From JAJPHI01 sp035541875 (GTDB lineage: Bacteria > Desulfobacterota > Binatia > Binatales > Binataceae), in assembly GCA_035541875.1 (NCBI GenBank), contig DATKML010000023.1, forward strand, positions 186,001-250,000: a stretch of DNA of 64,000 bases, in the 5' to 3' direction. Shown here piece by piece: positions 8,203 to 17,734 of the stretch (position 1 is the stretch's first letter; each line of letters begins with the position of its first letter). Position numbers and translations under genes: made by a program. The notes beneath the pieces were generated by a model that was not told where the DNA came from, did no database searches, and saw only the letters and a program-made list of their open reading frames with translations.

Positions 8203-9897
8203 ATGCCGATGGCCGAAGAGTCCTCCGACCCGATTCGATCTGTCGAATCTTCCCCTCAGTCGGCCTCTCGTGAGGTTCTCGCTGGTCTGCTGGTCGGAGC
8301 TTTCGCCCTCGTCGTCTTCTTTTTCTATCTCGGCACCTACGGCCTATGGGAACCTGACGAGGCGCGCTACGCGGAGATAGCGCGCGAGATCCTCGTTCTT
8401 CACGACTGGATCGTCCCGCATCTCAACTTCGTTCCATATATTGAAAAGCCGCCCCTCCTCTACTGGCTGACGGCGCTCTCGATGCAGCTTTTCGGCGTCA
8501 ATGAGTTTGCGGCTCGCTTCGTGAACGCGGCGGCTGCGCTGATCGGCGTTCTGACAACCTATTTCTTCGCGCTACGCGTTTATGGTCTGCGTCACGCGAT
8601 CGTCGCCGCCAGTGTTCTCACGACCAGTGCTCTCTATGCCGTGATGGCGCAGGTGCTCACTACCGACATGCTGCTGACTTCAATGGTCACGATCGCGCTG
8701 TTTGCGTTCTTTCTGCATTGGCGGGAAGGGGGTCGATGGTGCTGGATCGCCTACATCGCGATGGGACTCGGCGTCCTGACCAAGGGCCCAATCGCCGTCG
8801 CACTCCCCACGACTAGCGTCGCCCTTTTTGTTTTCTTCAGAAGTGAAATGCGGACGGCCTTGCGAGGTTTCCATGTGATCGCAGGATATACTCTCGCCGC
8901 TCTGGTCTGCGCGCCTTGGTTTATCGCGATAGCAATCCGGCAACCCGATTTCATCCACTTCTACTTTATTGGCGAGCACCTCCAGCGCTTCTTCGATAAG
9001 AGTTACAGCCACGGCGAACCGTTCTATTACTATGTGCCTGTCGTGCTCGGCGGTCTTTTGCCTTGGACCCTTCTTGCGATTCTTCTGCCTTGGCGATCGA
9101 TGCCGCCTGATCCTGCGCGTCGCTATTGCCTGATCGCGTTTGCGACGATCCTGGTCGTCTTCTCGGCCGCCAACGCAAAGCTCGTTCCGTATATCCTTCC
9201 CGCGATGCCTCCAATCGCGATCGTTCTGGCCGATCGTCTCCTCGCGCTCGCCGACAACAGCCGCCGCTTAGCCGCTGCGGGTTTGATGATGAGTCTCACT
9301 GGCGGGGTCGTTGTCGGCGTCGCGTCGATGGTCCATCGGTTCGCGAGCGCGAACCCGGCGATGGTCCAGCCGGAGCTTTACGCAGCCGGCACGATCATGC
9401 TCGCCGCGGGTGCCGCACTTTTTCTTTTCTTCTCGCGCAACCGCCTCGATGCGGGCCTGACGACCGTTGCTGTCAGCACGGCCATCATTCTCATCGTTGC
9501 CGGCCATGGGCGTATCCGGATGGAATCGCTGCGCTCCTATGCGCAGCTTGGGCGCGATATCGCATCGCTGGCGCCCGACAGCCGCCTCATCTGCTATCCG
9601 CGCTATATCCAGTCGCTGCCGTTCTATACGCAACGCCGCGTGATTTTGATTGGACCCAAGACCGAACTTGATTACGGTGCGACCCACGCCCCCGACGCCG
9701 CTGCGTTTTTCTACGACCGCAGGACCGACCTGTTACGACTCTGGAACTCCGACCCTGCACCGTTGCTCATTCTGGATCGCCAGGCTCTGCCGCCGCTGGA
9801 GCAAAGCCTTGGAAGCTATCGCATCGTGGCATCCGACAATAAGAAACTGGCGATAACACGGTCTCAAGGTAATCTTTCAAAGGGCGATAGCCGGTGA
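8203..9897 (+). CDS. GT39/ArnT-type membrane glycosyltransferase
   Basis: 564 residues with about ten to twelve hydrophobic helices. The first periplasmic loop holds the family signature WEPDEARYAEIARE, in which the acidic pair is the catalytic/metal site of ArnT and protein mannosyltransferases, and YIEKPPLLYWLTA follows as in that family. These enzymes move a sugar from a polyprenyl-phosphate donor to lipid or protein outside the membrane; the acceptor is unknown. I prefer ATG 8203 over the in-frame GTG at 8167, which adds 12 residues unlike the family start. The stop overlaps the start of the next membrane protein by four bases (GTGA), so the pair is co-translated and probably acts in envelope glycolipid synthesis or transfer. 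Confidence 0.9.
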   Translation: MPMAEESSDPIRSVESSPQSASREVLAGLLVGAFALVVFFFYLGTYGLWEPDEARYAEIAREILVLHDWIVPHLNFVPYIEKPPLLYWLTALSMQLFGVNEFAARFVNAAAALIGVLTTYFFALRVYGLRHAIVAASVLTTSALYAVMAQVLTTDMLLTSMVTIALFAFFLHWREGGRWCWIAYIAMGLGVLTKGPIAVALPTTSVALFVFFRSEMRTALRGFHVIAGYTLAALVCAPWFIAIAIRQPDFIHFYFIGEHLQRFFDKSYSHGEPFYYYVPVVLGGLLPWTLLAILLPWRSMPPDPARRYCLIAFATILVVFSAANAKLVPYILPAMPPIAIVLADRLLALADNSRRLAAAGLMMSLTGGVVVGVASMVHRFASANPAMVQPELYAAGTIMLAAGAALFLFFSRNRLDAGLTTVAVSTAIILIVAGHGRIRMESLRSYAQLGRDIASLAPDSRLICYPRYIQSLPFYTQRRVILIGPKTELDYGATHAPDAAAFFYDRRTDLLRLWNSDPAPLLILDRQALPPLEQSLGSYRIVASDNKKLAITRSQGNLSKGDSR

Positions 9898-10886
9898 ACT
9901 CGACTGCAAAAACCTCGACTGATCCTCGCGCTGCGCAAGGTCGGCGTGCACTACTGGCTTTTGCCATCCGGGCCGGATTGGGCGTCGCCTTTCTCGGCCT
10001 GTTTCTCTGGCTCTACGGCGCGAAGAAAATCGTCAGCATCCTCGCACACGAACGACTCGATCTCTTCACCGCCGCCGTCGCGCTTTATGTTGCGGGCCAA
10101 GTGATGTCGTCCTACCGATGGCTACTGCTGGCGCGCATCAACCAGATTGGCGGCCCGTGGCGAGAGTATCTCCGCTATTACTTTATCGGGATTGCAACGA
10201 ACCTGTTCGTTCCGGGTCTGATTGGCGGGGACGCCGCACGCGCGGCCTACCTCGGCCTCCGTCGTCAGCGGATGCCTCAGGCGATTGCCTCCGTGATTGC
10301 CGATCGCGGAGTCGGTCTGGTTGCGCTCTTCTGGATGGCCGCGATTGCGATCCCCCTAGTCTCAACCGTTACGCTACCACGCAATCTTACAGCCGTTACG
10401 ATGCTCGTCGGCATCGGTCTGGTTATAGGTTTCGTCGCTGCCCCGTGGCTGATCGCTCCGGCGCGCCGACTCAGCGGGCGTATCGCCAGGATCGTCGATC
10501 CGCTCTTACCGTATCTCGAGAAACCTCTGGCGCTCATTCCTGCAATTATCCTGTCGCTGCTGCTTCAGGCCTCTCTCTCCGTATGCCAGTACATCCTCGC
10601 GCTCGGGATGGGATTGAGCGTCCCGCTTTCTGCGGTCCTCTTGATTGTCCCGATGGCGAACGTCGCGGCGAGTCTCCCACTGACGCTCAACGGGCTCGGT
10701 CTTCGTGAAGGGGCCTATATTCTGCTGTTCGCGTTAGCTGGGGTATCGCACGAGGATGCAGTCGCGCTGGGGCTGCTCTGGTTCGCCTGCACCATGGTCG
10801 GTGGACTGACCGGGCTCATCCCTTTCGTCATGACGCCGGTGCCGCAACCTGATCCTGCCTTGTCAGAGATTGCGGCCCTCTCATAG
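9894..10886 (+). CDS. LPG-synthase-TM/UPF0104-type membrane protein
   Basis: 330 residues with seven or eight membrane segments and no catalytic soluble domain. The pattern (SYRWLLLARI near residue 76, YYFIGIATNLFVPGLIGGDAARA about 95-115, the ADRGVGL helix, and LPLTLNGLGLREGAY about 263-277) is that of the membrane domain of lysylphosphatidylglycerol synthases, which occurs alone in many bacteria as a presumed lipid flippase. It starts with GTG overlapping the stop of the GT39 gene by four bases, which suggests it handles a lipid-linked substrate of that enzyme. That role is inference. Confidence 0.88.
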   Translation: MNSTAKTSTDPRAAQGRRALLAFAIRAGLGVAFLGLFLWLYGAKKIVSILAHERLDLFTAAVALYVAGQVMSSYRWLLLARINQIGGPWREYLRYYFIGIATNLFVPGLIGGDAARAAYLGLRRQRMPQAIASVIADRGVGLVALFWMAAIAIPLVSTVTLPRNLTAVTMLVGIGLVIGFVAAPWLIAPARRLSGRIARIVDPLLPYLEKPLALIPAIILSLLLQASLSVCQYILALGMGLSVPLSAVLLIVPMANVAASLPLTLNGLGLREGAYILLFALAGVSHEDAVALGLLWFACTMVGGLTGLIPFVMTPVPQPDPALSEIAALS

Positions 10887-10899
10887 AGATCTTGGCGAG

Positions 10900-11727
10900 A
10901 TGGGAGCGCGATCCGGAAACAATTATTTATCCGCGCTGCGACGCCTGAAGGCGGCGCTATGGCTCGATGGGGTCCGGGTCGAAGACCCGACTGTGCATCC
11001 AGTGTTCAGACCGCTGGCACGCAAAATTGCGTCCCTCTATGACCTGCAAAGCGAAAATCCCGGCGCGATGACCTATCGCCTCGACGACGGTGATCGCATC
11101 GGCTACTCGTTCGTCCATCCGGCGAACCTCGAGGAAAAGAACAAACGCGCCGCGATGCTACGGCGATGGGCCGAGCTCAGCGTCGACTCTTTGCGCGAAA
11201 CACCCGATACGATGAACCTCGTGCTCACCACGATGGCCGCGGCGCCCGATCTCCTCTCGAGCCCCGGCCTGAGCGAGAATCTGCAGAGCTACTATCAGGA
11301 TGCGCGCCGCCGCGATTGGTGTATCGCTGGTGCACTGCCCGATACGTCCGGCGATCTCAGGATGGTCAGCCGCGACGACACGGGAATCGTGGTGAGAGGC
11401 AGTCAGCGGCTCTCGCTTCTCGGCTCGCTCGCTGAAGAGTTCCTGCTCTACCCGACGATGGTCACGATGCCTGAATCAGCGCTCGTGTTCGCGATCAGCG
11501 CCAACACCCGCGGGATCGAACTCCACTGCCGCACCTCGCCTGATGCCCCTCAGCCGCTGTCTGAATGCATCGCGACCTTCGATCAGGTTGCTATACCCGC
11601 AAGTCGCCTCTTTCTGTGCGGTGATATTCAGCGATGCACCGCGTTGATTGAACAGACGGCGGCGGCGGCTATCCTCGCGGAACAGCAAGCTCTCAAGGCC
11701 GAGGTCGCCGCCCAGAACCGCAGTTAG
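10900..11727 (+). CDS. HpaB-type hydroxylase, N-terminal domain only (truncated)
   Basis: 275 residues aligning with the N-terminal half of the 4-hydroxyphenylacetate 3-hydroxylase (HpaB/PvcC) family of FADH2-dependent monooxygenases. Diagnostic parts are NNYLSALRR...LDGVRVEDPTVHPVF at the start and ATFDQVAIPASRLFLCGDIQR at the end, which is where the C-terminal helical FAD-binding domain should begin. Family members have about 480-520 residues, so roughly 200 residues are absent, and the stop is followed after three bases by a convergent permease gene. No remnant of the missing half is seen. It may be a decayed gene or a domain-only variant. ATG 10900 is preferred over a TTG at 10870 that overlaps the upstream gene. 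Confidence 0.78.
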   Translation: MGARSGNNYLSALRRLKAALWLDGVRVEDPTVHPVFRPLARKIASLYDLQSENPGAMTYRLDDGDRIGYSFVHPANLEEKNKRAAMLRRWAELSVDSLRETPDTMNLVLTTMAAAPDLLSSPGLSENLQSYYQDARRRDWCIAGALPDTSGDLRMVSRDDTGIVVRGSQRLSLLGSLAEEFLLYPTMVTMPESALVFAISANTRGIELHCRTSPDAPQPLSECIATFDQVAIPASRLFLCGDIQRCTALIEQTAAAAILAEQQALKAEVAAQNRS

Positions 11728-11730
11728 GAT

Positions 11731-13158
11731 TTATGCGCTAGCGCGTTTCGATTGGCTAGCTGCGTTCGCAACGCGGCTATGGAAGCGTCCGTATCCAAAA
11801 TAGATTCCGAAGCCAACCGCCATCCACAAGACAAAGCGCGTCCACGTAACGATCCCCAGCCCAAACATCATCAGCGCGCACGATCCTGCACCGAGTAACG
11901 GCACGAGCGGTACCGCCGGAGTCTTGAACGGACGTTCGAGTTCAGGCTCGACATTGCGCAAGATCCAGACGCCAAAACATACGAGGAGGAAGGCAAAAAG
12001 CGTCCCGATATTGGTCAGTTCGGCGATCTCTTTAATCGGCACCAAACCTGCCGTCAGACCGACCGCCAATCCGGTCAGGATCGTTGGGATCGACGGTGTC
12101 TGGAACTTCGGGTGGACCCGGCTAAAAACCGGTGGCAACAATCCATCACGCGAGATTGCGTAGAAAATCCGCGATTGTCCGAGTAGCAGCACAAGTAGCA
12201 CCGACGTCAGTCCTGCGACCGCGCCGAGTGAGATCACACCCGCCGCGAAGTTCAGTCCGCGCGCTACGAAGGCCGCGGCCAACGGCGCCTCAACATCGAT
12301 ATGGCGCGTCGGCACCATCCCGGTCAGCACGAGTGAAACCGCGATATACAGGAACGTACAAACGGCGAGTGAGGACAGGATTCCGATCGGCAACGAACGC
12401 TGCGGCTCAATCGCCTCTTCGGCAGCGGTGGAGACCGCATCGAAGCCTATGTAGGCAAAGAAGATGTATGAGGCCCCGCTGAGCACCCCCGCCCACCCGA
12501 AGGGCAGGAATGGCGTCCAGTTCGTCGGGCGCACAAAAAAGCCTCCGACCAACACGACCATCACGACGGCGGCCAGCTTGATACCAACGATGATGGAATT
12601 GATCCGCGCGCTCTCCTGCACGCCGATATAAAGAACCCCGCTGATCAGCAAAACGACTAGCAGCGCGGGCAGGTTCACGATCGCTCCAGGCGCAGTGCCA
12701 GGCGAGTGTGTAAGCGCATCGGGCAGATGAATCCCAAGGCCACTGAGAATGACGATCAAATAGTGCGACCATCCGGCTGCGACAGCGGCCGCCGCCACCG
12801 CGTATTCGAGGACGAGGTCCCAGCCGATAATCCAGGCGATCAACTCGCCCATCGTGGCGTAGGAATACGAGTAGGCGCTGCCTGCGATCGGGATCATCGC
12901 CGCAAATTCGGCGTAACACAGCGCCGCCATCGCGCAGGCAAAACCCGCCAGCACGAATGAGAGCACCAGACCCGGTCCTGCGTACGATGCGCCCACGCCG
13001 GTCAGCACGAATATGCCGGCACCGATAATCGCGCCGATTCCGAGCAGCGTCAGGTCCAACGGCTTCAGGACGCGCCGCAACCCTCCGCCATGAGGAACCA
13101 ACTCTGCCAGCAAGACTTCAGTCGATTTGCGTCGGAAGATTTGTTCGCCTAACCCCAT
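11731..13158 (-). CDS. APC-superfamily amino-acid permease
   Basis: 475 residues with twelve predicted membrane helices. The first helix has GIGAIIGAGIFVLTG, the unwound substrate-binding segment of APC-fold carriers, and SYIFFAYIGFDAVSTAAEE matches helix 6 of the cationic amino acid transporter (CAT/YfnA) subgroup. It presumably imports amino acids by proton symport; the specificity is not visible. It is followed upstream (on this strand) by an SDR gene only about 20 bases away and a threonine aldolase, so the three may form one operon (aldolase, SDR, permease in order of transcription). Confidence 0.92.
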   Translation of the reverse strand: MGLGEQIFRRKSTEVLLAELVPHGGGLRRVLKPLDLTLLGIGAIIGAGIFVLTGVGASYAGPGLVLSFVLAGFACAMAALCYAEFAAMIPIAGSAYSYSYATMGELIAWIIGWDLVLEYAVAAAAVAAGWSHYLIVILSGLGIHLPDALTHSPGTAPGAIVNLPALLVVLLISGVLYIGVQESARINSIIVGIKLAAVVMVVLVGGFFVRPTNWTPFLPFGWAGVLSGASYIFFAYIGFDAVSTAAEEAIEPQRSLPIGILSSLAVCTFLYIAVSLVLTGMVPTRHIDVEAPLAAAFVARGLNFAAGVISLGAVAGLTSVLLVLLLGQSRIFYAISRDGLLPPVFSRVHPKFQTPSIPTILTGLAVGLTAGLVPIKEIAELTNIGTLFAFLLVCFGVWILRNVEPELERPFKTPAVPLVPLLGAGSCALMMFGLGIVTWTRFVLWMAVGFGIYFGYGRFHSRVANAASQSKRASA

Positions 13159-13179
13159 CCCCGCCTCTTTCGCTGAAGC

Positions 13180-13962
13180 TTACCAGCAGGTGTAACCTCC
13201 ATCCACCATCAGTGTGACGCCGGTTACGTAGCTCGATGCCGGACTCGCCAGAAAAATGACCGCGCCTCGAATCTCATCCGGACGGCCGAGCCGCGCTAGC
13301 GGCGTGGCTTTCTCCATCCGTTCCTTGTTATGCGCCTTGGCAATACCGCCTTCAGTCGCCTCGGTTGGAATCCATCCAGGCGCGATCGCATTTACCAGAA
13401 TTCCGTACTGCGCCCACTCGACGGCGAGCTGCCTCGTCAGATTGCTCAACCCGGCCTTGGCTGCGGTGTAGCTACTCAAACGATAAATCGAGCTCGCGAC
13501 TATTCCGAGGATCGAAGACATATTGATGACTCGCCCCGGCTTCCCTACTTCGATGAGACGATTCGCAAACCGCTGCGCAAGCATCATCGGGGCCGTCAGA
13601 TTGGTCGCCATCGTTTCGTCCCACGTCTGGCGCGAGAGCTTTTCTGCCCGTCCCGTCGGTGAGATGCCGGCGTTGTTCACGAGTATATCGACGTCACCAA
13701 GCTTGGCCTGCGCTGTGGCCATCAGACGATCGAGGTCAGCATCATTCGTGATATCGGTCTGGACACCGATACTTCTGATGCCGTAAGTCCGCGTCAGCTC
13801 TTTGGCGAAGTCTTCCACCCGATCGACACGACGTGCCGCCAGCACCACATCGGCGCCGGCCAGCGCGAGCGCGTGTGCACATTCGACGCCCAGCCCCGAC
13901 GACGCGCCCGTCACCAGGCCGATATGACCCTTCAGGGAAAATAGCGAATTTAACGAGTCCAT
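13180..13962 (-). CDS. SDR-family oxidoreductase
   Basis: 260 residues, classical short-chain dehydrogenase/reductase. It has the cofactor motif TGASSGLG near residues 18-25, NNAG near 92-95, the catalytic Ser in NMSSILG, and YTAAK (Tyr and Lys of the active site). Arg pairs after beta-strand 2 (AARRVDRV) suggest NADP use. The C-terminus (ASSYVTGVTLMVDGGYTCW) is typical of FabG-like and gluconate 5-dehydrogenase-like members. The substrate is unknown. It lies between the threonine aldolase (6 bases) and the permease (about 21 bases), so co-transcription is likely. Confidence 0.92.
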   Translation of the reverse strand: MDSLNSLFSLKGHIGLVTGASSGLGVECAHALALAGADVVLAARRVDRVEDFAKELTRTYGIRSIGVQTDITNDADLDRLMATAQAKLGDVDILVNNAGISPTGRAEKLSRQTWDETMATNLTAPMMLAQRFANRLIEVGKPGRVINMSSILGIVASSIYRLSSYTAAKAGLSNLTRQLAVEWAQYGILVNAIAPGWIPTEATEGGIAKAHNKERMEKATPLARLGRPDEIRGAVIFLASPASSYVTGVTLMVDGGYTCW

Positions 13963-13968
13963 ATTTAC

Positions 13969-15021
13969 TCAATCACCAAAAGCTTCAGCCGCAGCTTCCG
14001 ACGCTGCCGCAACCGCTCGATCAATCTCTCGGCGCGATATTCCGTAGTGTGTCACCGCGCGGAAAGTCGTGGGGCCACGCTGGCTAATCAACACGTCGCG
14101 TTCCTGCATTGCCTCCGCGAATTTCGTTGCGTTAGACGCGTCGCCGTCGACATCGAAAATTACGATATTGGTCCGACGCTTGGCGGAGCGGACATTGATT
14201 CCGGCAACTAGCCCGAACCCCTGCGCTAATGCGCGCGCATTCGAATGGTCTTCGGCGAGTCGATCGACCATCTTTTCCAGCGCGACGATTCCAGCCGCCG
14301 CGATTACACCGGCCTGCCGCATACCGCCGCCTAATGTTTTCCGGATGCGCCGTGCTCGCGCGATAAACTCGGCACTGCCGCAGAGCATCGATCCGACCGG
14401 CGCAGCCAGCCCCTTCGAAAGACAGAACGATACCGTATCGACCGCTTCTGCGAGCCGCGCCGGCGTCGTTTCGAGCGCCAGTGCTGCGTTGAAGAGCCGC
14501 GCACCATCGAGGTGAAGGGGAATCCGATGGGCCCGCGATAGTTCAGCCACCGTCTCGATATGCGATATCTCGACCGGCGCACCGGAGCAGAGATTGTGGG
14601 TGTTTTCGAGCGCTATCAGCCCCGGCGCAGCGAAATGCACATCGGCAGGGCGTTCCAGCTCGTCGCGTAATTGTTCGAGATCAAGTTCGCCGTCGGAAGT
14701 GTTGCGGATCGGCGTCATCACAATTCCACCGAGGGCAGCCGCTCCGCCCGCCTCATACATGTAGGTATGCGCCTGATCGCCGAGAAACGCCTTCGTGCCG
14801 CGCGGACAATGCGTCAGCATCGCGGCAAGATTCCCCATCGTGCCGCTCGGCACGAACATCGCCGCTTCTTTGCCTACGATTTCAGCCGCGATCCGTTCGA
14901 GCCGATTCACCGTCGGGTCTTCGCCGTAGACGTCGTCGCCAAGTTCTGCGCGCGCCATCGCCTCGCGCATCTCGTCGGTCGGCAGCGTTACCGTATCACT
15001 GCGAAGATCGATCTTGGTCAT
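13969..15021 (-). CDS. ltaE: Low-specificity L-threonine aldolase-type PLP enzyme
   Basis: 350 residues of the beta-eliminating lyase/threonine aldolase family, which cleaves L-threonine or allo-threonine to glycine and acetaldehyde with pyridoxal phosphate. The start IDLRSDTVTLPTDEMREAM and GDDVYGEDPTVNRLE are signature stretches; the PLP lysine is in SFCLSKGLAAPVGS and the cofactor aspartate in LHLDGARLFNA. Length is normal. It leads a three-gene minus-strand group with the SDR and amino-acid permease, which suggests amino acid catabolism. The name rests on family motifs; related aldolases act on other beta-hydroxy amino acids. Confidence 0.92.
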   Translation of the reverse strand: MTKIDLRSDTVTLPTDEMREAMARAELGDDVYGEDPTVNRLERIAAEIVGKEAAMFVPSGTMGNLAAMLTHCPRGTKAFLGDQAHTYMYEAGGAAALGGIVMTPIRNTSDGELDLEQLRDELERPADVHFAAPGLIALENTHNLCSGAPVEISHIETVAELSRAHRIPLHLDGARLFNAALALETTPARLAEAVDTVSFCLSKGLAAPVGSMLCGSAEFIARARRIRKTLGGGMRQAGVIAAAGIVALEKMVDRLAEDHSNARALAQGFGLVAGINVRSAKRRTNIVIFDVDGDASNATKFAEAMQERDVLISQRGPTTFRAVTHYGISRREIDRAVAAASEAAAEAFGD

Positions 15022-15224
15022 CGGAATGTCATTCCCGCGCGCGCGTCGTTACGGGTTTGCTCGACAGTGGAAGGATAATCGCGAGACATCGCTGTCGCGC
15101 GAGGAATCCTGGACCCCGGGACCCTTCGTCGGGGGGCGGCCGAGTCTACAAGGCGCGGCCTGAATCAATCCGCCCCGCGCGACAGTGATAGGAAACAGGC
15201 GCACCCCCCTCAGGCACCACAGTC

Positions 15225-16100
15225 TCACTCGGGCATGATCGCTTTAACGACTTCGTCGATCGCGCGCTTGCTGTCTGCCTCGTCAGTCAACGACCAGGTC
15301 ACTGCGACCGTCGCCGCACGACGTGGCGGAATCCCTTGCCGGATCAGCTCGCCCGCGTATATAAGCAAGCGGGTCGAAACGCCTTCTTCAAGGCCCGAAG
15401 CCTTGAGATGGCGCACCTTCTCGCCGAGAACCGCCAACTGATGAGCCATATCGCGATCGACACCTGACTCGTGCGCGATAATCTCGACTTCTTTTTCCGC
15501 CGGCGGATAGTTGAATTCGATCGTCACGAAGCGCTGACGCGTCGAGTGCTTCAGGTTCTTCTGGATACTCTGATAGCCCGGATTGTAGGACAAGCAGAGC
15601 AGGAAGCCGTCGTGGGCCTCGATCGTCTCGCCGCGCTTTTCGATTGGCAGAATCCGGCGATGGTCCGAAAGTGGATGGATCAAAACCGTCGTGTCTTTGC
15701 GGGCTTCAACGATTTCGTCGAGGTAGCAGATTGCTCCGCGCCGCACCGCCTGCGTCAGCGGCCCGTCGACCCAGACCGTCTCGTCGGCCGTGATCAGATA
15801 GCGCCCAACGAGGTCGCTACCGGTTAAGTCTTCATGGCAAGCGACCGTGATTAGCTCGGTCGGTCCCTTTTCGAGTGCCGACAACTGATGCGTCATATGC
15901 TCGACGAAGCGGGTTTTGCCGCATCCGGTTGGTCCTTTGAGCAGAACCGGCAGTCGGGCCTTGTAGGCGGCGGTGAAAATCTCCGCCTCATCGCCGATCG
16001 TGAGGTAGTACGGGGCGTTCTGCGGATCGAGATGCCGCACCTCTGCGCCTTCGCGCGTCCCCGACATCCGAGTATCAAACGTCTTTAGCTCAACTGCCAT
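15225..16100 (-). CDS. CbbQ/NirQ/NorQ-type MoxR AAA+ ATPase
   Basis: 291 residues. Walker A is GPTGCGKTRF (about residues 55-64), Walker B is AICYLDEIVEARKDT, and sensor-type residues lie in SYNPGYQSIQKNLKHSTRQR. The C-terminus (SLTDEADSKRAIDEVVKAI) is that of the CbbQ/NirQ/GpvN family. These hexameric ATPases work with a VWA-domain partner (CbbO/NorD) to activate metalloenzymes such as Rubisco or NO reductase. No VWA partner and no such target enzyme lies next to it; the only VWA protein in the window is about 35 kb away and of a different type. It is flanked by cysS upstream (about 140 bases) and threonine aldolase downstream (about 200 bases). Confidence 0.9.
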   Translation of the reverse strand: MAVELKTFDTRMSGTREGAEVRHLDPQNAPYYLTIGDEAEIFTAAYKARLPVLLKGPTGCGKTRFVEHMTHQLSALEKGPTELITVACHEDLTGSDLVGRYLITADETVWVDGPLTQAVRRGAICYLDEIVEARKDTTVLIHPLSDHRRILPIEKRGETIEAHDGFLLCLSYNPGYQSIQKNLKHSTRQRFVTIEFNYPPAEKEVEIIAHESGVDRDMAHQLAVLGEKVRHLKASGLEEGVSTRLLIYAGELIRQGIPPRRAATVAVTWSLTDEADSKRAIDEVVKAIMPE

Positions 16101-16243
16101 CGGTCACCTGTTTCCCGTCCCTCCCCTTGTCCACGCTCTCTCCGATTTGGACGAGAGATGGGCATCGCGGGCAGCCGCCGATGCGAGGGTGAGGGTCAAT
16201 TAGAGGTCTGTTCTCTCAAGAAATCGCGTTCGCATCAAGGCGA

Positions 16244-17671
16244 TCAGCCGACCTTTCGCTTCGCGGTGATTACCGGTCCAGCCTTACTGTCGCGGATTTC
16301 GTATCCGAGCGCGTCCATTTCACCGCGGATTTCGTCGGCGCGCTTGAAGTTTTTCGATCGACGCGCCTGCTCGCGCTCTTCGCCCAACGCCTTGACCGCG
16401 GCGGGAATCTCCTCGCTCGCCGATGCTGCTCGATGCTTTTCCAGGCCAAGCCCGAGAACGGAGTCGAGATCGCTGACCACGCCCCAGCTCAACAGATCCT
16501 TGCGGCGATACGATTCCGCCACCAGCTCGAGCACCGCTGCGAGCGCCTCCGCGGTATTGAGATCGTTGTTGAGCGCGTTGTGGAACTTCTCGCGATATTC
16601 CGCAGCCCAATCCGGCGACGTTCCCGCAGCATCGCCCGAGTTACGCGCGAACTCCTGCAGATATTGCAGGTTCTTCTCGGATGCCCGCACTGCATCGATA
16701 CTGAACGCCAGCTCTGATCGATATTTGGCTCCGAAACACATCAGCCGAAAGGCGAGCGGATCGATCCCTTCTTTGATCAGATCGTCGACTACCGGGAAAC
16801 GACCGGCGCTTTTACTGATCTTCGCCCCTTCCATCCCAACGAGGAACGCGTTGTGCACGAAATAGCGAACGAACGGACGTCCGGTCGCGCCTTCGGATTG
16901 CGCGATCTCGTTCTCGTGATGGACCGGAATATGGTCGAGGCCGCCCGAGTGAATATCGAGCGTCTCACCCAGGTAGCGCATCGACATCGCCGAGCACTCG
17001 ATATGCCATCCCGGATAGCCCCGTCCCCAAGGCGATTCCCATTGCATCAGATGATGCGGCTGATTCAGCACCCATAGCGCAAAATCGTGTGGGCTCTTCT
17101 TGTCGGGCGAGTGTTCGAGCCGCTGCCCGGCATGCTGCTCGTCGAGGCTCTGACGCGATAGACGTCCCATCCGGCTCGGCCCGCGCCACTTTTCGACGTC
17201 GAAATAGACACCCGAAGGGGTCACGTACGCCAACCCGTTTCCGATAATCCGCTCGATCAGCGTGATCATGTCGCCGACGTGATCCGTCGCGCGGCATAGC
17301 AGCGGATTTTCGGGCAGCTCGATATTCAGCCGCCCGCAATCGCGCTTGAATTGCGCAATATAGAAATCCGCAATTTCGCGTGGCGTCTTGCCCTCGGCTC
17401 GGGCGGTCTTTTCGATCTTGTCCTCGCCCGCATCCTCGTCCGAGGTCATGTGGCCCACATCCGTGATATTCATCACGTGCCGCACATTCCATCCGTTGAA
17501 ACGCAGCGCGCGCTTGAAGGTATCCACGAAAACATAGGCGCGAAGGTTCCCCAGATGCTGCGGCAGGTAAACCGTGGGCCCGCACGAATAGTAGGTGATA
17601 TCGGGAGGATTGGCCGGAACAATCTCCTCGATAGAACGAGACAGGGAGTTGTAAATATGGAACGCCTTCAC
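16244..17671 (-). CDS. cysS: Cysteinyl-tRNA synthetase
   Basis: 475 residues, full length. The class I synthetase signature HIGH is present as PQHLGNLRAY after the zinc-binding YSCGPTVYL stretch, further zinc ligands lie in WHIECSAMS and HHENE, and the KMSKS loop is AKISKSAG. It charges tRNA-Cys in the cytosol. It is read on the minus strand from ATG 17671; its promoter region (about 60 bases) is shared with the divergent HEAT-repeat gene. The C-terminal anticodon-binding part ends with ERAD-type sequence KRADEIRGEMDALGYEIRD, as usual. Confidence 0.96.
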   Translation of the reverse strand: MKAFHIYNSLSRSIEEIVPANPPDITYYSCGPTVYLPQHLGNLRAYVFVDTFKRALRFNGWNVRHVMNITDVGHMTSDEDAGEDKIEKTARAEGKTPREIADFYIAQFKRDCGRLNIELPENPLLCRATDHVGDMITLIERIIGNGLAYVTPSGVYFDVEKWRGPSRMGRLSRQSLDEQHAGQRLEHSPDKKSPHDFALWVLNQPHHLMQWESPWGRGYPGWHIECSAMSMRYLGETLDIHSGGLDHIPVHHENEIAQSEGATGRPFVRYFVHNAFLVGMEGAKISKSAGRFPVVDDLIKEGIDPLAFRLMCFGAKYRSELAFSIDAVRASEKNLQYLQEFARNSGDAAGTSPDWAAEYREKFHNALNNDLNTAEALAAVLELVAESYRRKDLLSWGVVSDLDSVLGLGLEKHRAASASEEIPAAVKALGEEREQARRSKNFKRADEIRGEMDALGYEIRDSKAGPVITAKRKVG

Positions 17672-17734
17672 AACCCTGTTAGACTATCGTGGCCGGGTAG
17701 TTAGAACCAGTCGGATAGCTCACCGGGTATTTCA

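Noticed and set aside
15022..15224. GTCATTCCCGCG and GGAATCCTGGACCC blocks resembling a REP-like element
   Set aside because: They recall common REP-type ends, but the dyad does not close properly and no second copy is visible here.
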